Positions 43,053-51,390 of a DNA stretch of 64,000 bases are shown piece by piece. The stretch comes from Planctomycetaceae bacterium (GTDB lineage: Bacteria; Planctomycetota; Phycisphaerae; UBA1845; UTPLA1), in contig CP030884.1 of assembly GCA_006969385.1 (NCBI GenBank), positions 558,001-622,000 of the forward strand, given 5' to 3'. Below the pieces are notes generated by a model. That model did no database searches and had not been told where the DNA came from. It saw nothing but the letters and a program-made list of their open reading frames with translations. Position 1 is the first letter of the stretch. Each line of letters begins with the position of its first letter. The position numbers and the translations under genes are program-made.

Positions 43053-44440
43053 TTTACATGGTTTCCGTCTTTTGGGCGGTGTACTTGATCATTTTGTTCG
43101 CCAGAGACCGGCTGCGCGCGGTGGTGAATCCCGTCGTTCAGTTCGCCGTTGCGCAGATTGTCTATTTCACCGCCCTACCCGACAAGGAAGTGATGAAAGT
43201 CGGCCTCGTACACGTTCTCACATCCGGAACGCTGTTGGCGGGATTTGCGGTGGCGCGCGGCTCGCTGCCGAATGTCACGCCACGAACGCGCTTCGCGCTC
43301 GTCGATAATTCGCGGGCGATGTGCGCGTTTTTGTTAGTCGCGGTCGGACTTTGTTTGCTTCCACCAGTGCTGTCACTAAGTCAGGGCATCAGCCTTTTCG
43401 ACATTCTCACCAGTTTTTATACGTTGCGGGGAAATGCCGCCGTTCACCCTGCGATTGCCGTCATCTTAAAGGCGATGACGAAGATTCCCTTTATCGCACT
43501 GATTCTCGGGCGTATTTGGTTTCACATCAGCGGGTCCGCTAATGTGAGACTGCTCTGGTACATCCTATTCTTCTTGCAGTCGCTTGTTACGTTGGCGGCC
43601 GGTGCCCGCAGCGGTTTGGTCTTTCTTTTCGCGTGTGTGGTCTTGGGCGATGCATACGTACTGGGTGTAATGGGTGTGCAGCTGTCCTTGCTACGCAAAC
43701 TTCAGATGAGAACCTTCTATCTCGGCGTTGGTGCGTTCGCATGCTTCGGGATTATGTTCCTAACCGCCTATCGATCGGTGAGTTTTAAGAGTGTGGGAGA
43801 ACTCAAGCAGGCGGCTGTGGCGTTGTTAGAGGGTAGCCGCGGCGAAGCGGCCATCGGTGAGGCGGCGGTGCAGAATATCAACAGTGCCGTCGCATTTACC
43901 GTGGATTACTACGCGGAGAACCCCGCGACGATGCACGGTATCTATGCGCAGGTCGTCAATGTGGTACCCCGGTATCTCTGGCCCGGAAAACCGGTCGGTT
44001 TTGGAAAGGTACTCGCGTACGACTGGCTCGGCGTGAGCTACGAAGATGGACACAACGTGGCGGCCGGCATCGGCGGCGAAGCTTTTTATAACCTCGGATG
44101 GCCCGGCGTATTCCTGTTTCCCTTTTTGTTCGGTCTTGCGGGCGGGTGGATGTATCGCTACATCCTGTTCAAGCCGAATATCGGTGTCATTTCGTGTATC
44201 ATGATTTTTATCGCGTGGGGAACCGGTATCGCGCGCGGGGACTGGCTAAGTTCCATCAATGTTCTCGTGTACCAGATCATCGTCTTTTTTCCGACGATGT
44301 TCGTCATCCGAACCTTGATCGGACAACCAACCACCATACAGTATGTCACCAAATGGGGCTCGCCCCCGCCACCGAACCGCGCGGCACCGACGCAGCCATA
44401 TCGGGGCGCGGGACAACGCGTGACGGCACGACATGCTTAG
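43046..44440 (+). CDS. O-antigen/capsule polymerase (Wzy-like) membrane protein
   Basis: About 464 residues from the ATG at 43046, preceded by GGGAG at 8-base spacing; the longer open frame overlaps the GT gene and lacks a site. Some ten hydrophobic helices are visible (MVSVFWAVYLIILF; ALIVLGRIW-type segments). A large periplasmic loop holds NINSAVAFTVDYYAENPATM and the conserved-looking VVNVVPRYLWPGKPVGFGK, the pattern of oligosaccharide repeat-unit polymerases. The tail is Pro-rich and cytoplasmic. It would link flipped repeat units into the long polymer. Sequence-based naming of Wzy proteins is always soft, but topology and position agree. Confidence 0.82.
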   Translation: MLIYMVSVFWAVYLIILFARDRLRAVVNPVVQFAVAQIVYFTALPDKEVMKVGLVHVLTSGTLLAGFAVARGSLPNVTPRTRFALVDNSRAMCAFLLVAVGLCLLPPVLSLSQGISLFDILTSFYTLRGNAAVHPAIAVILKAMTKIPFIALILGRIWFHISGSANVRLLWYILFFLQSLVTLAAGARSGLVFLFACVVLGDAYVLGVMGVQLSLLRKLQMRTFYLGVGAFACFGIMFLTAYRSVSFKSVGELKQAAVALLEGSRGEAAIGEAAVQNINSAVAFTVDYYAENPATMHGIYAQVVNVVPRYLWPGKPVGFGKVLAYDWLGVSYEDGHNVAAGIGGEAFYNLGWPGVFLFPFLFGLAGGWMYRYILFKPNIGVISCIMIFIAWGTGIARGDWLSSINVLVYQIIVFFPTMFVIRTLIGQPTTIQYVTKWGSPPPPNRAAPTQPYRGAGQRVTARHA

Positions 44441-44496
44441 TCGCGCGCTTGGACTCAATTGTTCATAGTTGCTCGAATGACCCGGGAGCCTAACGG

Positions 44497-45312
44497 ATGG
44501 CCGCCGCCGCATCGTATGGAAATCGCAAACTGACGGATCCGATCAAGCGGATGATCGCGTCGCTACCCTCGTTTGTGGCGCGCCCCGTGGTCGCAGGCTT
44601 GCGAAAGGCCGGTGCCTTGCAAAGCGATTTCGAACGATACGTTCGTATCGGTTCGCCCAAGCAAATTCTGGCCGGCCCGTTTAAAGGGATGAAGTATCGC
44701 CCCTACTCATTCGGCAGCGGCGTGTTTACGAAGTTTGTCGGTACGTACGAGCTTGAGTTGCAGCCCGCCGTCGAAGCGCTCGACCAACTGAATCACGATT
44801 TGATCGTCGACATCGGCTCGGCGGAAGGTTATTACGCCGTCGGCCTCACGCGACGGTTGGCTGCCAAGCGCACGGTGGCCTTCGATATCATCCCCTACGC
44901 CCACCAGCTGATGATGGAAAACGCGCGGCTAAATGGGATTGCGGACAAGATCGAAACGCGCGGTGCCTGCGACGCGCCGACGTTGGAAAGCATTCTGCTA
45001 GCCGGGCATCGACCGCTGGTCGTTTCCGACTGCGAAGGCTTTGAAGACAATATCCTGAACCCCGAACTCGTCCCGTCGCTAAAAAAGGCGACCATGATCG
45101 TGGAAACGCACGATCACGATATTCCCGGCATTACCGATCGACTGTGCGAGCGTTTTAAAGGTTCGCATCAGGTCGAGCGGATCGAAGCGCAAACCCGAAA
45201 ATTGAGTGATCTAACGATCGAACTGGATGTAGACGGTAACACCTTGGAAGATTGGATTCAGGAAGCACGACCGGATACGCAGTGCTTTTTATTCCTGGTA
45301 CCGCGCGGCTAA
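44497..45312 (+). CDS. SAM-dependent methyltransferase, FkbM-like
   Basis: A 271-residue protein. The SAM-binding glycine motif is LIVDIGSAEGYYAVGLTRRL, followed by an acidic strand end (VAFDIIPYAHQLMMENARLNG) as in class I methyltransferases. The later VVSDCEGFEDNIL resembles the 'k.DiEG.E' motif of FkbM proteins. The N-terminal ~90 residues, including the QILAGPFKGMKYRPYSFGSG stretch, are less typical. Together with the next gene it suggests two distinct O-methyl groups on the repeat unit. It begins at an ATG, 56 bp after the polymerase stop. Confidence 0.82.
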   Translation: MAAAASYGNRKLTDPIKRMIASLPSFVARPVVAGLRKAGALQSDFERYVRIGSPKQILAGPFKGMKYRPYSFGSGVFTKFVGTYELELQPAVEALDQLNHDLIVDIGSAEGYYAVGLTRRLAAKRTVAFDIIPYAHQLMMENARLNGIADKIETRGACDAPTLESILLAGHRPLVVSDCEGFEDNILNPELVPSLKKATMIVETHDHDIPGITDRLCERFKGSHQVERIEAQTRKLSDLTIELDVDGNTLEDWIQEARPDTQCFLFLVPRG

Positions 45313-45333
45313 ACAGGATTCTTGAGTTGATTC

Positions 45334-46146
45334 ATGGCGGTTCGCAGTCCCGCACAACTTGGTCGGCAGGTACTCGGTAAAGTTTTTCCCAAGTCGCTTT
45401 ACCTCGCCCTTGCTCGCGCATACGGTCGCAGCGCGTCGCGTCGCCAAATCGGCGCGACCGAATACAAGCGGCTGCAACGCTTGGCGAACGCGCCGCTCGG
45501 CGGCGAACCCGAATCGTTCGAGGCCCCCGGCTTGCCCGCGCCTGTTTGGGTTCGTCCCGGAACGACCGATGCGCTCGTATTCGAAGGCAATATCCTGCGG
45601 CAAACGTACGACTGTTTTACGCCTTCCAGTCCACCGAAGCTGATAGTCGACGCGGGCGTGAACGTCGGCTATGCCAGCGGCTTTTTACTGAATAAGTTTC
45701 CGACGGCGCGCGTGATCGGCCTGGAGCCCGATGGCGGAAACCTCAATATGGCCAAGCGCAATCTTGAGGTCTTTGGTGACCGCGTAGAGCTTCGACAATC
45801 GGGCCTTTGGTCGCGCCCGGCAAAACTTAAGGTAACGGTCGGCGATCGCGCGGATGGTATTCAGGTGCACGAGGCCGAAGAAAACAGCGCGTTCGATTGC
45901 GAAGGCGTTGATCTGCTCACGTTGTTGAACGAATCTCCGGAAACGCGTATCGACATCTTCAAATGCGATATCGAGGGCGCGGAACGCTATATCTTTGAAG
46001 CCGATTGCGATCCCTGGCTTGAAAAGACGGATTTGGTTGCGATCGAAGTGCACGATCAGCCTTCGCACGACGCAGTTTACTCAGCAATGGCACGCAACGG
46101 TTTTTCGACCTATCGCCACCGCGAGTTGCACATTTTTCATCGCTAA
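45334..46146 (+). CDS. FkbM family methyltransferase
   Basis: A 270-residue class I methyltransferase. Motif I is LIVDAGVNVGYASGFLLNKF, followed by ARVIGLEPDGGNLNMAKRNL with the acidic residue for SAM ribose. The FkbM signature DIFKCDIEGAERYIFEADC is complete, and VAIEVHDQPSH matches the C-terminal 'eiH' strand. It probably methylates a sugar hydroxyl of the polysaccharide. It is separated by 21 bp from the other methyltransferase gene; the two share the fold but differ widely in sequence. Confidence 0.9.
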   Translation: MAVRSPAQLGRQVLGKVFPKSLYLALARAYGRSASRRQIGATEYKRLQRLANAPLGGEPESFEAPGLPAPVWVRPGTTDALVFEGNILRQTYDCFTPSSPPKLIVDAGVNVGYASGFLLNKFPTARVIGLEPDGGNLNMAKRNLEVFGDRVELRQSGLWSRPAKLKVTVGDRADGIQVHEAEENSAFDCEGVDLLTLLNESPETRIDIFKCDIEGAERYIFEADCDPWLEKTDLVAIEVHDQPSHDAVYSAMARNGFSTYRHRELHIFHR

Positions 46147-46192
46147 CGACGAACGCCCTTTAAAACAGAAAGCGAGATCGATCCGCCCGGCA

Positions 46193-47272
46193 ATGGACCA
46201 TCTGCATGCGATTATTCTGGCCGGCGGCGCGGGGACGCGTTTGTGGCCGCTCAGTCGGCGAGCGCGGCCGAAGCAGTTGCTGCGCCTTTTTGGCGGTAAG
46301 TCGCTCTTGCAACATGCGCGTCTACGTTTGGAAGGTTTGATTCCGGCCGCCAACATTTGGGCCGTTACGTCGGACGACATTGCCGAGCAGGTCCGCGCGG
46401 AACTACCCGACTTGCCTCCGCAACAAGTGATCGGCGAACCGGCCATGCGCGACACGGCCAATGCGATCGGACTTGCTGCTAACTTATTGCATCAGCGCGA
46501 TCCGGATGCCGTTATGGCCGTCGTCACAGCCGACCATCTCATCACGCCGATTGAGGCCTTCCAACAGAAACTTCGTATTGCAACCAAAGCCGCCGTCGAT
46601 CATCCCGAGGCGCTCGTCACATTCGCCGTTAAGCCGACGGAAGCTCATTGCGGCTACGGCTACTTGAAATTGGGTGCACCGGTAGACGATGGCGTTCGAA
46701 CAGTCGATGCATTCAAAGAAAAGCCGAACCAGCCGACGGCAGAAGCGTATCTCGCCGACGGTCACTACTTCTGGAACAGCGGCATATTTGTTTGGAAGAC
46801 GTCCGCGATTCTAACTGAGTTGGAACGGCAATTGCCGGAGAATGCCGAAGCGCTGGCGTCGATGGCCGTCGATTGGCAACACTCGAATCGGCACGCGGAG
46901 ATTGTAAAGCAGTATGCGGGATTGCGGCGAACGTCGATTGACTACGGCGTGATGGAAAGGGCAAAACGCGTGCTCGCCGTCGAACTCGATTGCGAGTGGA
47001 TCGATGTCGGTTCGTGGGAGTCGATCGCAAGCTTAACGACACCAGACGAGGCGAAAAACAGGTCCATCGGCTTGAACGCTGTTGCATTTGACGCCGAAAA
47101 TAACCTGATCGTGAATGAGGATGACGATCATGTGGTCGTCGCTATCGGTGTGAACGGCCTGGCTATCGTCAGAACGCCGGATGCCACGCTCGTTTGCGAT
47201 CGGGAACAACTCGACAAGTTACAGGCGGCGGTAAAGGATATTCATCAAAGGTTTGGCGATCGGTTTGAATAG
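46193..47272 (+). CDS. manC: mannose-1-phosphate guanylyltransferase
   Basis: About 359 residues from the ATG at 46193 (MDHLHAIILAGGAGTRLWPL); a longer open frame from 45995 overlaps the methyltransferase gene. The pyrophosphorylase signature GGAGTRLWPLSRRARPKQLL is complete, as are TADHLITP, the sugar-binding FAVKPTEAHCGYGYLKLG, NSGIFVWKTSAIL, and DYGVMERA with VELDCEWIDVGSWES. It lacks the C-terminal phosphomannose isomerase domain of bifunctional ManC. The product, GDP-mannose, would be a donor for the glycosyltransferases of this locus. Confidence 0.95.
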   Translation: MDHLHAIILAGGAGTRLWPLSRRARPKQLLRLFGGKSLLQHARLRLEGLIPAANIWAVTSDDIAEQVRAELPDLPPQQVIGEPAMRDTANAIGLAANLLHQRDPDAVMAVVTADHLITPIEAFQQKLRIATKAAVDHPEALVTFAVKPTEAHCGYGYLKLGAPVDDGVRTVDAFKEKPNQPTAEAYLADGHYFWNSGIFVWKTSAILTELERQLPENAEALASMAVDWQHSNRHAEIVKQYAGLRRTSIDYGVMERAKRVLAVELDCEWIDVGSWESIASLTTPDEAKNRSIGLNAVAFDAENNLIVNEDDDHVVVAIGVNGLAIVRTPDATLVCDREQLDKLQAAVKDIHQRFGDRFE

Positions 47273-47285
47273 GTCGCCAACGATC

Positions 47286-48545
47286 ATGATGCTTAAGCCG
47301 CAAGAATCCGGATCGACGTTGCCGCTGTACCTGACGTTGGTCGTCATTCTGCTACTCGCGCGGCTCCTGATCTGGTCGCATCCCGATCCAACGCATCCCG
47401 ATGAGGTCGTATTTGTCGAAGCATTGGGCTTTCCGGCGGCGTATCCCGTGCATGCGCCTGGTTATCCGCTCTGGGTCGGGCTCGGCACGCTGGCACAATC
47501 ATTAGGGCTCACCGGCTATACGGCCTTTAAGATTTGGTCGCTGGTGGCGTCGTTGGTGGGGCCGTGTTTGTTGCTGGCGTTGGGTACTTACTGGTTTCAT
47601 CGCCGGATCGCCCTGCTCACGGCGCTTCTCTTTGGATTGCTGCCCGTCACGTGGTTTCATTCCGTCACCGCATCGACGTACGTCACGGCAAGTTGCTTCG
47701 GCATTGCGATCGCTTGGCTGATTTGGACCAGCATTGCACGGCAATCCAACGTTCGCTTTTGGTTCGCATCGATTGCTCTCTGCGTTTGCTTGTTCTTGCG
47801 AACCGACGTTCTGCTGTATTTGGGGCCGCTGCTCTTGTTCGGTGCGTATTGCCATCGACGCAGCGCGACGGCCGCCGCGCTGATCTTACCACCGATTGCT
47901 CTGGTCGTTTTCTATTGGCTGGCCCAGCAAATTTATGCCGGTGCCGAGCCGGACGCCTTCGCGCGACGCAGCCTGCATGCACGCGACGTGGTAATGGGTA
48001 CCAGCGTGTTTGAGTTGGGCTTGATCGACGGCCTTTTACGCAACGGCGTGAAAATGTGCGCGAATCTCGGCTGGAACCTGGGTAGTCTTGTAGTCGCTCT
48101 CATCGTCGGCACGCTACTGCGCCGACTAACGCATTCGCTCTATGACGAAGGCAGCGCCGGTGCGATTAACGCATCGGCGAACCTTACAACGTGGCGGCGT
48201 TGGTTTCTGTTGATTTGGATAGCCCCCGGTTTGCTGTTTCTCATGCTGATGCACTGCGCACAGGGCTATTTTTTATGGATCTTGCCGGTGATTTGTCTCG
48301 GTTGTGTTCTGCTCGCGCAACGGTTAATGCCGCAGCGCGCCGTGGCAACCACACTTTTTATCGCGCTCGTAATAACTACCGTTCAATTTGTGTTCTATCC
48401 GTGGTCGGCAGCTTCGACGGGCACCAAGCGAACGATTGATGCCAAGATCGGATATCAATCGCTGCGCGGGTTGCAACAGATCGATCGACGCGAACTAATC
48501 CATAAGCAGGGTGATACCTGGAAAACAAATGCGCATTCAGATTGA
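47286..48545 (+). CDS. GT-C-like polytopic membrane protein
   Basis: About 419 residues from the ATG at 47286, 13 bp after the manC stop. Some ten hydrophobic helices are present. The first extracytoplasmic loop contains HPDPTHPDEVVFVEALGFPA, whose Asp-Glu is the place of the catalytic acid in GT-C enzymes, and APGYPLWVGLGTLAQ follows (a 'P..h.pGyP' motif of DUF2723/GT39-like proteins). It may add a side sugar from a polyprenyl donor on the periplasmic side. It is the last gene of the right arm of the polysaccharide locus. Confidence 0.7.
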   Translation: MMLKPQESGSTLPLYLTLVVILLLARLLIWSHPDPTHPDEVVFVEALGFPAAYPVHAPGYPLWVGLGTLAQSLGLTGYTAFKIWSLVASLVGPCLLLALGTYWFHRRIALLTALLFGLLPVTWFHSVTASTYVTASCFGIAIAWLIWTSIARQSNVRFWFASIALCVCLFLRTDVLLYLGPLLLFGAYCHRRSATAAALILPPIALVVFYWLAQQIYAGAEPDAFARRSLHARDVVMGTSVFELGLIDGLLRNGVKMCANLGWNLGSLVVALIVGTLLRRLTHSLYDEGSAGAINASANLTTWRRWFLLIWIAPGLLFLMLMHCAQGYFLWILPVICLGCVLLAQRLMPQRAVATTLFIALVITTVQFVFYPWSAASTGTKRTIDAKIGYQSLRGLQQIDRRELIHKQGDTWKTNAHSD

Positions 48546-48596
48546 TAAGTTCGCCCCCTTCGCGAATGAATGCGACCAAAAGAGAATTGTTGGCGT

Positions 48597-48630
48597 ACAC
48601 CGGCTATTAGCCGGTGTCACAGCGCAACCG
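48597..48630 (+). repeat. repeat A copy 4
   Basis: CACCGGCT-ATT-AGCCGGTG followed by TCACAGCGCAACCG, just after the polysaccharide locus. It is nearest to copy 3 at 5855 and shares its loop and downstream bases. Confidence 0.85.
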
Positions 48631-48695
48631 TCGCTCTATAACGTGAACGCGTCTAGCTTAATGTCTCTATTTTCGGATTCGATCTGGACTTGGTG

Positions 48696-49922
48696 CTACT
48701 CGTAGCGCAGCGCTTCCACCGGGTCGAGGCGCGAGGCTTTCCATGCGGGATAGATTCCCGAGACAATTCCCGTCATCGTTGCCATCGCCAACGCCACGAT
48801 CACCGAACTCATCGTCGTGATGGTCTCAAACAAACGCGTTACCGCCTCGATGCCATTGGCCAAGCCCCATCCGCAGGCCACGCCCACCGCCCCGCCTAGG
48901 AAGGAGACGACGCTTGCTTCGATCAAAAACTGCTGCAACACGTCGGTGCGGCGCGCTCCCATCGCCATGCGCACGCCGATTTCACGCGTGCGCTCCGTCA
49001 CGGCCACTAGCATGATGTTCATAATGCCGATACCACCGACGACGAGGCTAATGCCAGCGATGGAATAGAACACGACGCTCAAAATCGCCGTAAGCTGGCC
49101 GAACTGTTGCACCATGTCGCGCTGGGCTTGCACTGAGAAGTCATCCTGCTTACCGGCGCGAATCTTATGCTGCATGCGCAGCTCGCGCTTGATGGCCGTT
49201 TTGGCGTCTTCGATTTTTTCATCTTCCGCCGACAGCGCCTCGACCATGATCATCTGCACCGAGTCGAGGAAAAACAGACGATCCATCGCCGTTGTAATCG
49301 GCACGATGACGGTGCGATCCAAGTCTTCGGAGCCGACGTTACCTTCGCTATCCATCACGCCGACGATCGTAAACGTGCGCGGTCCGCTGGTGCCGGTGAT
49401 TTTGATCTCTTCGTTAATCGCGGGGCGACCGGCGAAGAGTTCTTCCTTTACTTTGGCACCCAACACGCAAACCGACGATTTGGCGCGCACGTGGGCGGCA
49501 TCGAAGAACGCACCTTCGCGGACTTCGTGATTGCTGAGCTTGGGATAAATCTCCGTTGCGCCGACGACTTTGCTGGACGTCGTCTTGGAACGAAACTTGA
49601 TCGTTGCACCGCTGCCGACCTGCGGCATGGCGTATTGCACGCCCGCGCACTTGGCGACGGCTTCGGCGTCTTCGAGTTTGAGTGAATCAAAGTTTGATAC
49701 AAATCGACCACTCCGGCGCTGAATGGCGGGCGTGACGAAGATGCGTTTGGTGCCCATCGAAGCGAAGTTATCGCGAATGTTGCTGCCCATGCCCTCCAGA
49801 ATCGCCATCGCCGCCACGACCGCAGCCACGCCGAAGATAACGCCCATAGTGGCCAGCACGGTGCGCAACGGATGCACCGTGAGGCTGCGGAGCGACATGA
49901 GACAGATGCGAATGAAGAACAA
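48696..49922 (-). CDS. ABC transporter permease, MacB/FtsX type
   Basis: A 408-residue protein with an N-terminal membrane helix (VLATMGVIFGVAAVVAAMAI), a ~230-residue periplasmic MacB_PCD-like domain, and three C-terminal helices with the FtsX signature GIGIMNIMLVAVTERTREIG followed by VRMAMGARR. No ATPase domain is fused, so the ATPase at 50355 and adaptor at 51391 complete a MacAB-type tripartite exporter. Such systems act as mechanotransmission pumps for peptides, lipoproteins or drugs and use an outer-membrane channel, which is not in the window. It is last of the three genes, separated by a 432-bp repeat-filled gap. Confidence 0.93.
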   Translation of the reverse strand: MFFIRICLMSLRSLTVHPLRTVLATMGVIFGVAAVVAAMAILEGMGSNIRDNFASMGTKRIFVTPAIQRRSGRFVSNFDSLKLEDAEAVAKCAGVQYAMPQVGSGATIKFRSKTTSSKVVGATEIYPKLSNHEVREGAFFDAAHVRAKSSVCVLGAKVKEELFAGRPAINEEIKITGTSGPRTFTIVGVMDSEGNVGSEDLDRTVIVPITTAMDRLFFLDSVQMIMVEALSAEDEKIEDAKTAIKRELRMQHKIRAGKQDDFSVQAQRDMVQQFGQLTAILSVVFYSIAGISLVVGGIGIMNIMLVAVTERTREIGVRMAMGARRTDVLQQFLIEASVVSFLGGAVGVACGWGLANGIEAVTRLFETITTMSSVIVALAMATMTGIVSGIYPAWKASRLDPVEALRYE

Positions 49923-49968
49923 GGGCGAGCTTCCTTAAGCTTAATGTTATTAGCTTACCGGTGACCTG

Positions 49969-49996
49969 CGCTGTGGCACCGGTTTGTAACCGGTGT
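49969..49996 (-). repeat. repeat A copy 5
   Basis: On the minus strand CACCGGTT-ACA-AACCGGTG is followed by CCACAGCGC. It shares its left flank, GACCTGCGCTG on the plus strand, with copy 6, about 130 bp away. Confidence 0.85.
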
Positions 49997-50047
49997 TTTG
50001 CCACGAGTTGTTATGACGTTGCGTACCAATCTCAACCACTCGGTTGC

Positions 50048-50086
50048 ACCCCTCACCTTTGCCCTCTCCCCTTGGTGGAGAGGGAG
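50048..50086 (+). repeat. repeat D copy 1 (CTCTCC hairpin)
   Basis: CCTCACC, then stem CCCTCTCC / GGAGAGGG with loop CCTTGGT. A related unit in the opposite orientation is at 51199-51230. Similar 'CCTCACCC..CCCTCTCC..GGAGAGGG' units are common in many bacterial genomes. Confidence 0.7.
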
Positions 50087-50096
50087 TTGAAGACCT

Positions 50097-50149
50097 GCGC
50101 TGTGGCACCGGTTTGTAACCAGTGTGGTGCTCGAATTGCAACCGGTGTT
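50097..50149 (-). repeat. repeat A copy 6, with a partial extra arm
   Basis: On the plus strand GCGCTGTGGCACCGGTTTGT is followed by AACCAGTG (one stem mismatch), then after a short spacer a further half-unit, ATTGCAACCGGTGTT, at 50136-50149. It looks like a degenerate tandem pair. Confidence 0.75.
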
Positions 50150-50254
50150 CTGCCAGTATTCGGACAGATATCAGCCTTCATCAGACATGCTGCAGGGGAT
50201 GTCGGTCGCAACGATCTTTCGCGCGTACGAAGCATCGCGCTAGAACTTACGGTA

Positions 50255-50280
50255 ACCGCTTCCTTACGGGCGCGGCTCTG
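50255..50280 (-). repeat. dispersed repeat C, copy 2
   Basis: An exact reverse complement of the 26 bases at 3864-3889. As with copy 1, a repeat A unit lies within about 150 bp. Confidence 0.85.
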
Positions 50281-50354
50281 TTTGTGTGCGTGTCTCGACC
50301 GACCGTTGACTTGCCTTCCGGTTCGGCTTCGATGTGATTGCAGGTAAACCATGA

Positions 50355-51176
50355 CTATGCCTCGACCGGTCGCGCGATGGGTGGCAGTGGTTTGTCGGAT
50401 TTAGCGGTAGTAGCGGCAGCGTTTGTTTCTTTCACTGCCTCATCCGTCAACGCCACATGCCCGTAAGCACCGAGCAATTCCTTACGCACGTCGGCATCGA
50501 CCTGTTTGTCTTCCACGATTTTTCCGTCGCGCATGCGAATCACGCGCTCGGCCTGCACCGCAACATCCATTTCGTGCGTGACGAGGATCACCGTCACACC
50601 GCTGTCGTTGAGTTCGTGAAAGATCTTCATGATCTGCGTGCCGGTGCGCGTATCGAGGTTACCCGTAGGTTCGTCGGCCAGAATAATCTTGGGCTCGTTG
50701 ACAATCGCGCGGGCGATGGCCACGCGCTGACGTTCACCACCGGACAGTTCGCTGGGCTTGTGCGTCGCGCGTTTGTCGAGGCTCACGCGTTCGAGCGCAC
50801 GCATGGCGCGTTCGCGCGTATTGCCCCGGCGACCGTAAAAGAGCGGAACCGAAACGTTATCGATCGCGGGCGTGCGTTGAATCAGGTTGAACGTTTGAAA
50901 CACGAAGCCGATCTTCTGGTTGCGTACGGCGGCCAGTTGCGAATCGAGCATGCTGCTGACGACTTGACCGTCGAGAATGTACTGCCCCGCCGAGGGTCGA
51001 TCGAGACAACCGAGCAGGTGCATCATCGTGCTCTTGCCGCTACCCGATTGACCGGTAATGGAAACGAACTCACCTTGCTTGATGGTAAGGTCGACACCGT
51101 CGAGGGCGCGCACAATCGTGCTACCCATTTGGTAGTGCTTGGTAAGCCCGTGAAGTTGGATCAGTGCGTTGGCCAA
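50355..51176 (-). CDS. ABC transporter ATP-binding protein, MacB/LolD type
   Basis: A 273-residue ATPase. Walker A GQSGSGKST, the Q-loop region KIGFVFQTFNLIQRTP, the signature LSGGERQRVAIARA, Walker B IILADEPTGNLDTRTG and the H-loop VTHEMD are all present. The N-terminal LHGLTKHYQMGSTIVRALDG and 'GNLDT' are typical of the MacB/LolD branch. A ~50-residue C-terminal tail, ending PLPPIARPVEA, is additional. It energises the permease at 48696; adaptor and permease genes flank it on the same strand with repeat-rich gaps of 214 and 432 bp. Confidence 0.95.
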   Translation of the reverse strand: MANALIQLHGLTKHYQMGSTIVRALDGVDLTIKQGEFVSITGQSGSGKSTMMHLLGCLDRPSAGQYILDGQVVSSMLDSQLAAVRNQKIGFVFQTFNLIQRTPAIDNVSVPLFYGRRGNTRERAMRALERVSLDKRATHKPSELSGGERQRVAIARAIVNEPKIILADEPTGNLDTRTGTQIMKIFHELNDSGVTVILVTHEMDVAVQAERVIRMRDGKIVEDKQVDADVRKELLGAYGHVALTDEAVKETNAAATTAKSDKPLPPIARPVEA

Positions 51177-51198
51177 TGTTTTCTCTGCGTCTTACCTT

Positions 51199-51230
51199 AT
51201 CTCTCCCACGGGGAGAGCGGCTGGGGTGAG
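51199..51230 (-). repeat. repeat D copy 2
   Basis: CTCTCCC-ACG-GGGAGAG followed by CGGCTGGGGTGAG. It is the inverse of repeat D copy 1, so the ATPase gene is bracketed by opposed D units. Confidence 0.7.
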
Positions 51231-51313
51231 TCCTTCATTCAAATCGCATCACCGCACAAACGATTCATCAACACCTACACAAATTGCAAACCACTGCCAA
51301 CGCGCACATGAAT

Positions 51314-51342
51314 CACCGGTTGCAAACCGGTGCCACAGCGCA
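51314..51342 (+). repeat. repeat A copy 7
   Basis: CACCGGTT-GCA-AACCGGTG plus CCACAGCGCA. Its hairpin and tail are the same as those of copy 1 at 3961. Confidence 0.88.
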
Positions 51343-51349
51343 ATCAACT

Positions 51350-51378
51350 CACTGGTGAGAAACCAGTGCCACTGCGCA
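51350..51378 (+). repeat. repeat A copy 8, tandem with copy 7
   Basis: CACTGGT-GAGAA-ACCAGTG plus CCACTGCGCA, seven bases after copy 7. The stem has C-to-T on one arm matched by G-to-A on the other, so pairing is preserved. Confidence 0.85.
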
Positions 51379-51390
51379 GACGCAGCGCGA

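Larger units (their letters stand above)
49923..50354. other. 432-bp repeat-filled gap inside the MacAB set
   Basis: This non-coding gap between permease and ATPase genes holds repeat A copies 5 and 6, repeat D copy 1 and repeat C copy 2. The open frames in it consist of these repeats and are not genes. Because all three exporter genes run the same way, a shared transcript would contain several strong hairpins here. Confidence 0.75.

Noticed and set aside
49969..49996. Repeat A read as a sigma-54 promoter (TGGCAC ... TTGCA)
   Set aside because: In the best copies the minus-strand reading TGGCACCGGTTTGCA has GG and GC separated by 9 bases, one short of the required 10, and copies also lie between convergent or co-directional genes where no promoter is needed.
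48696..51176. Permease and ATPase as a broken single MacB gene
   Set aside because: Each gene has its own start and complete domain, the ATPase precedes the permease with a long non-coding gap, and separate ATPase/permease genes are common in this family.
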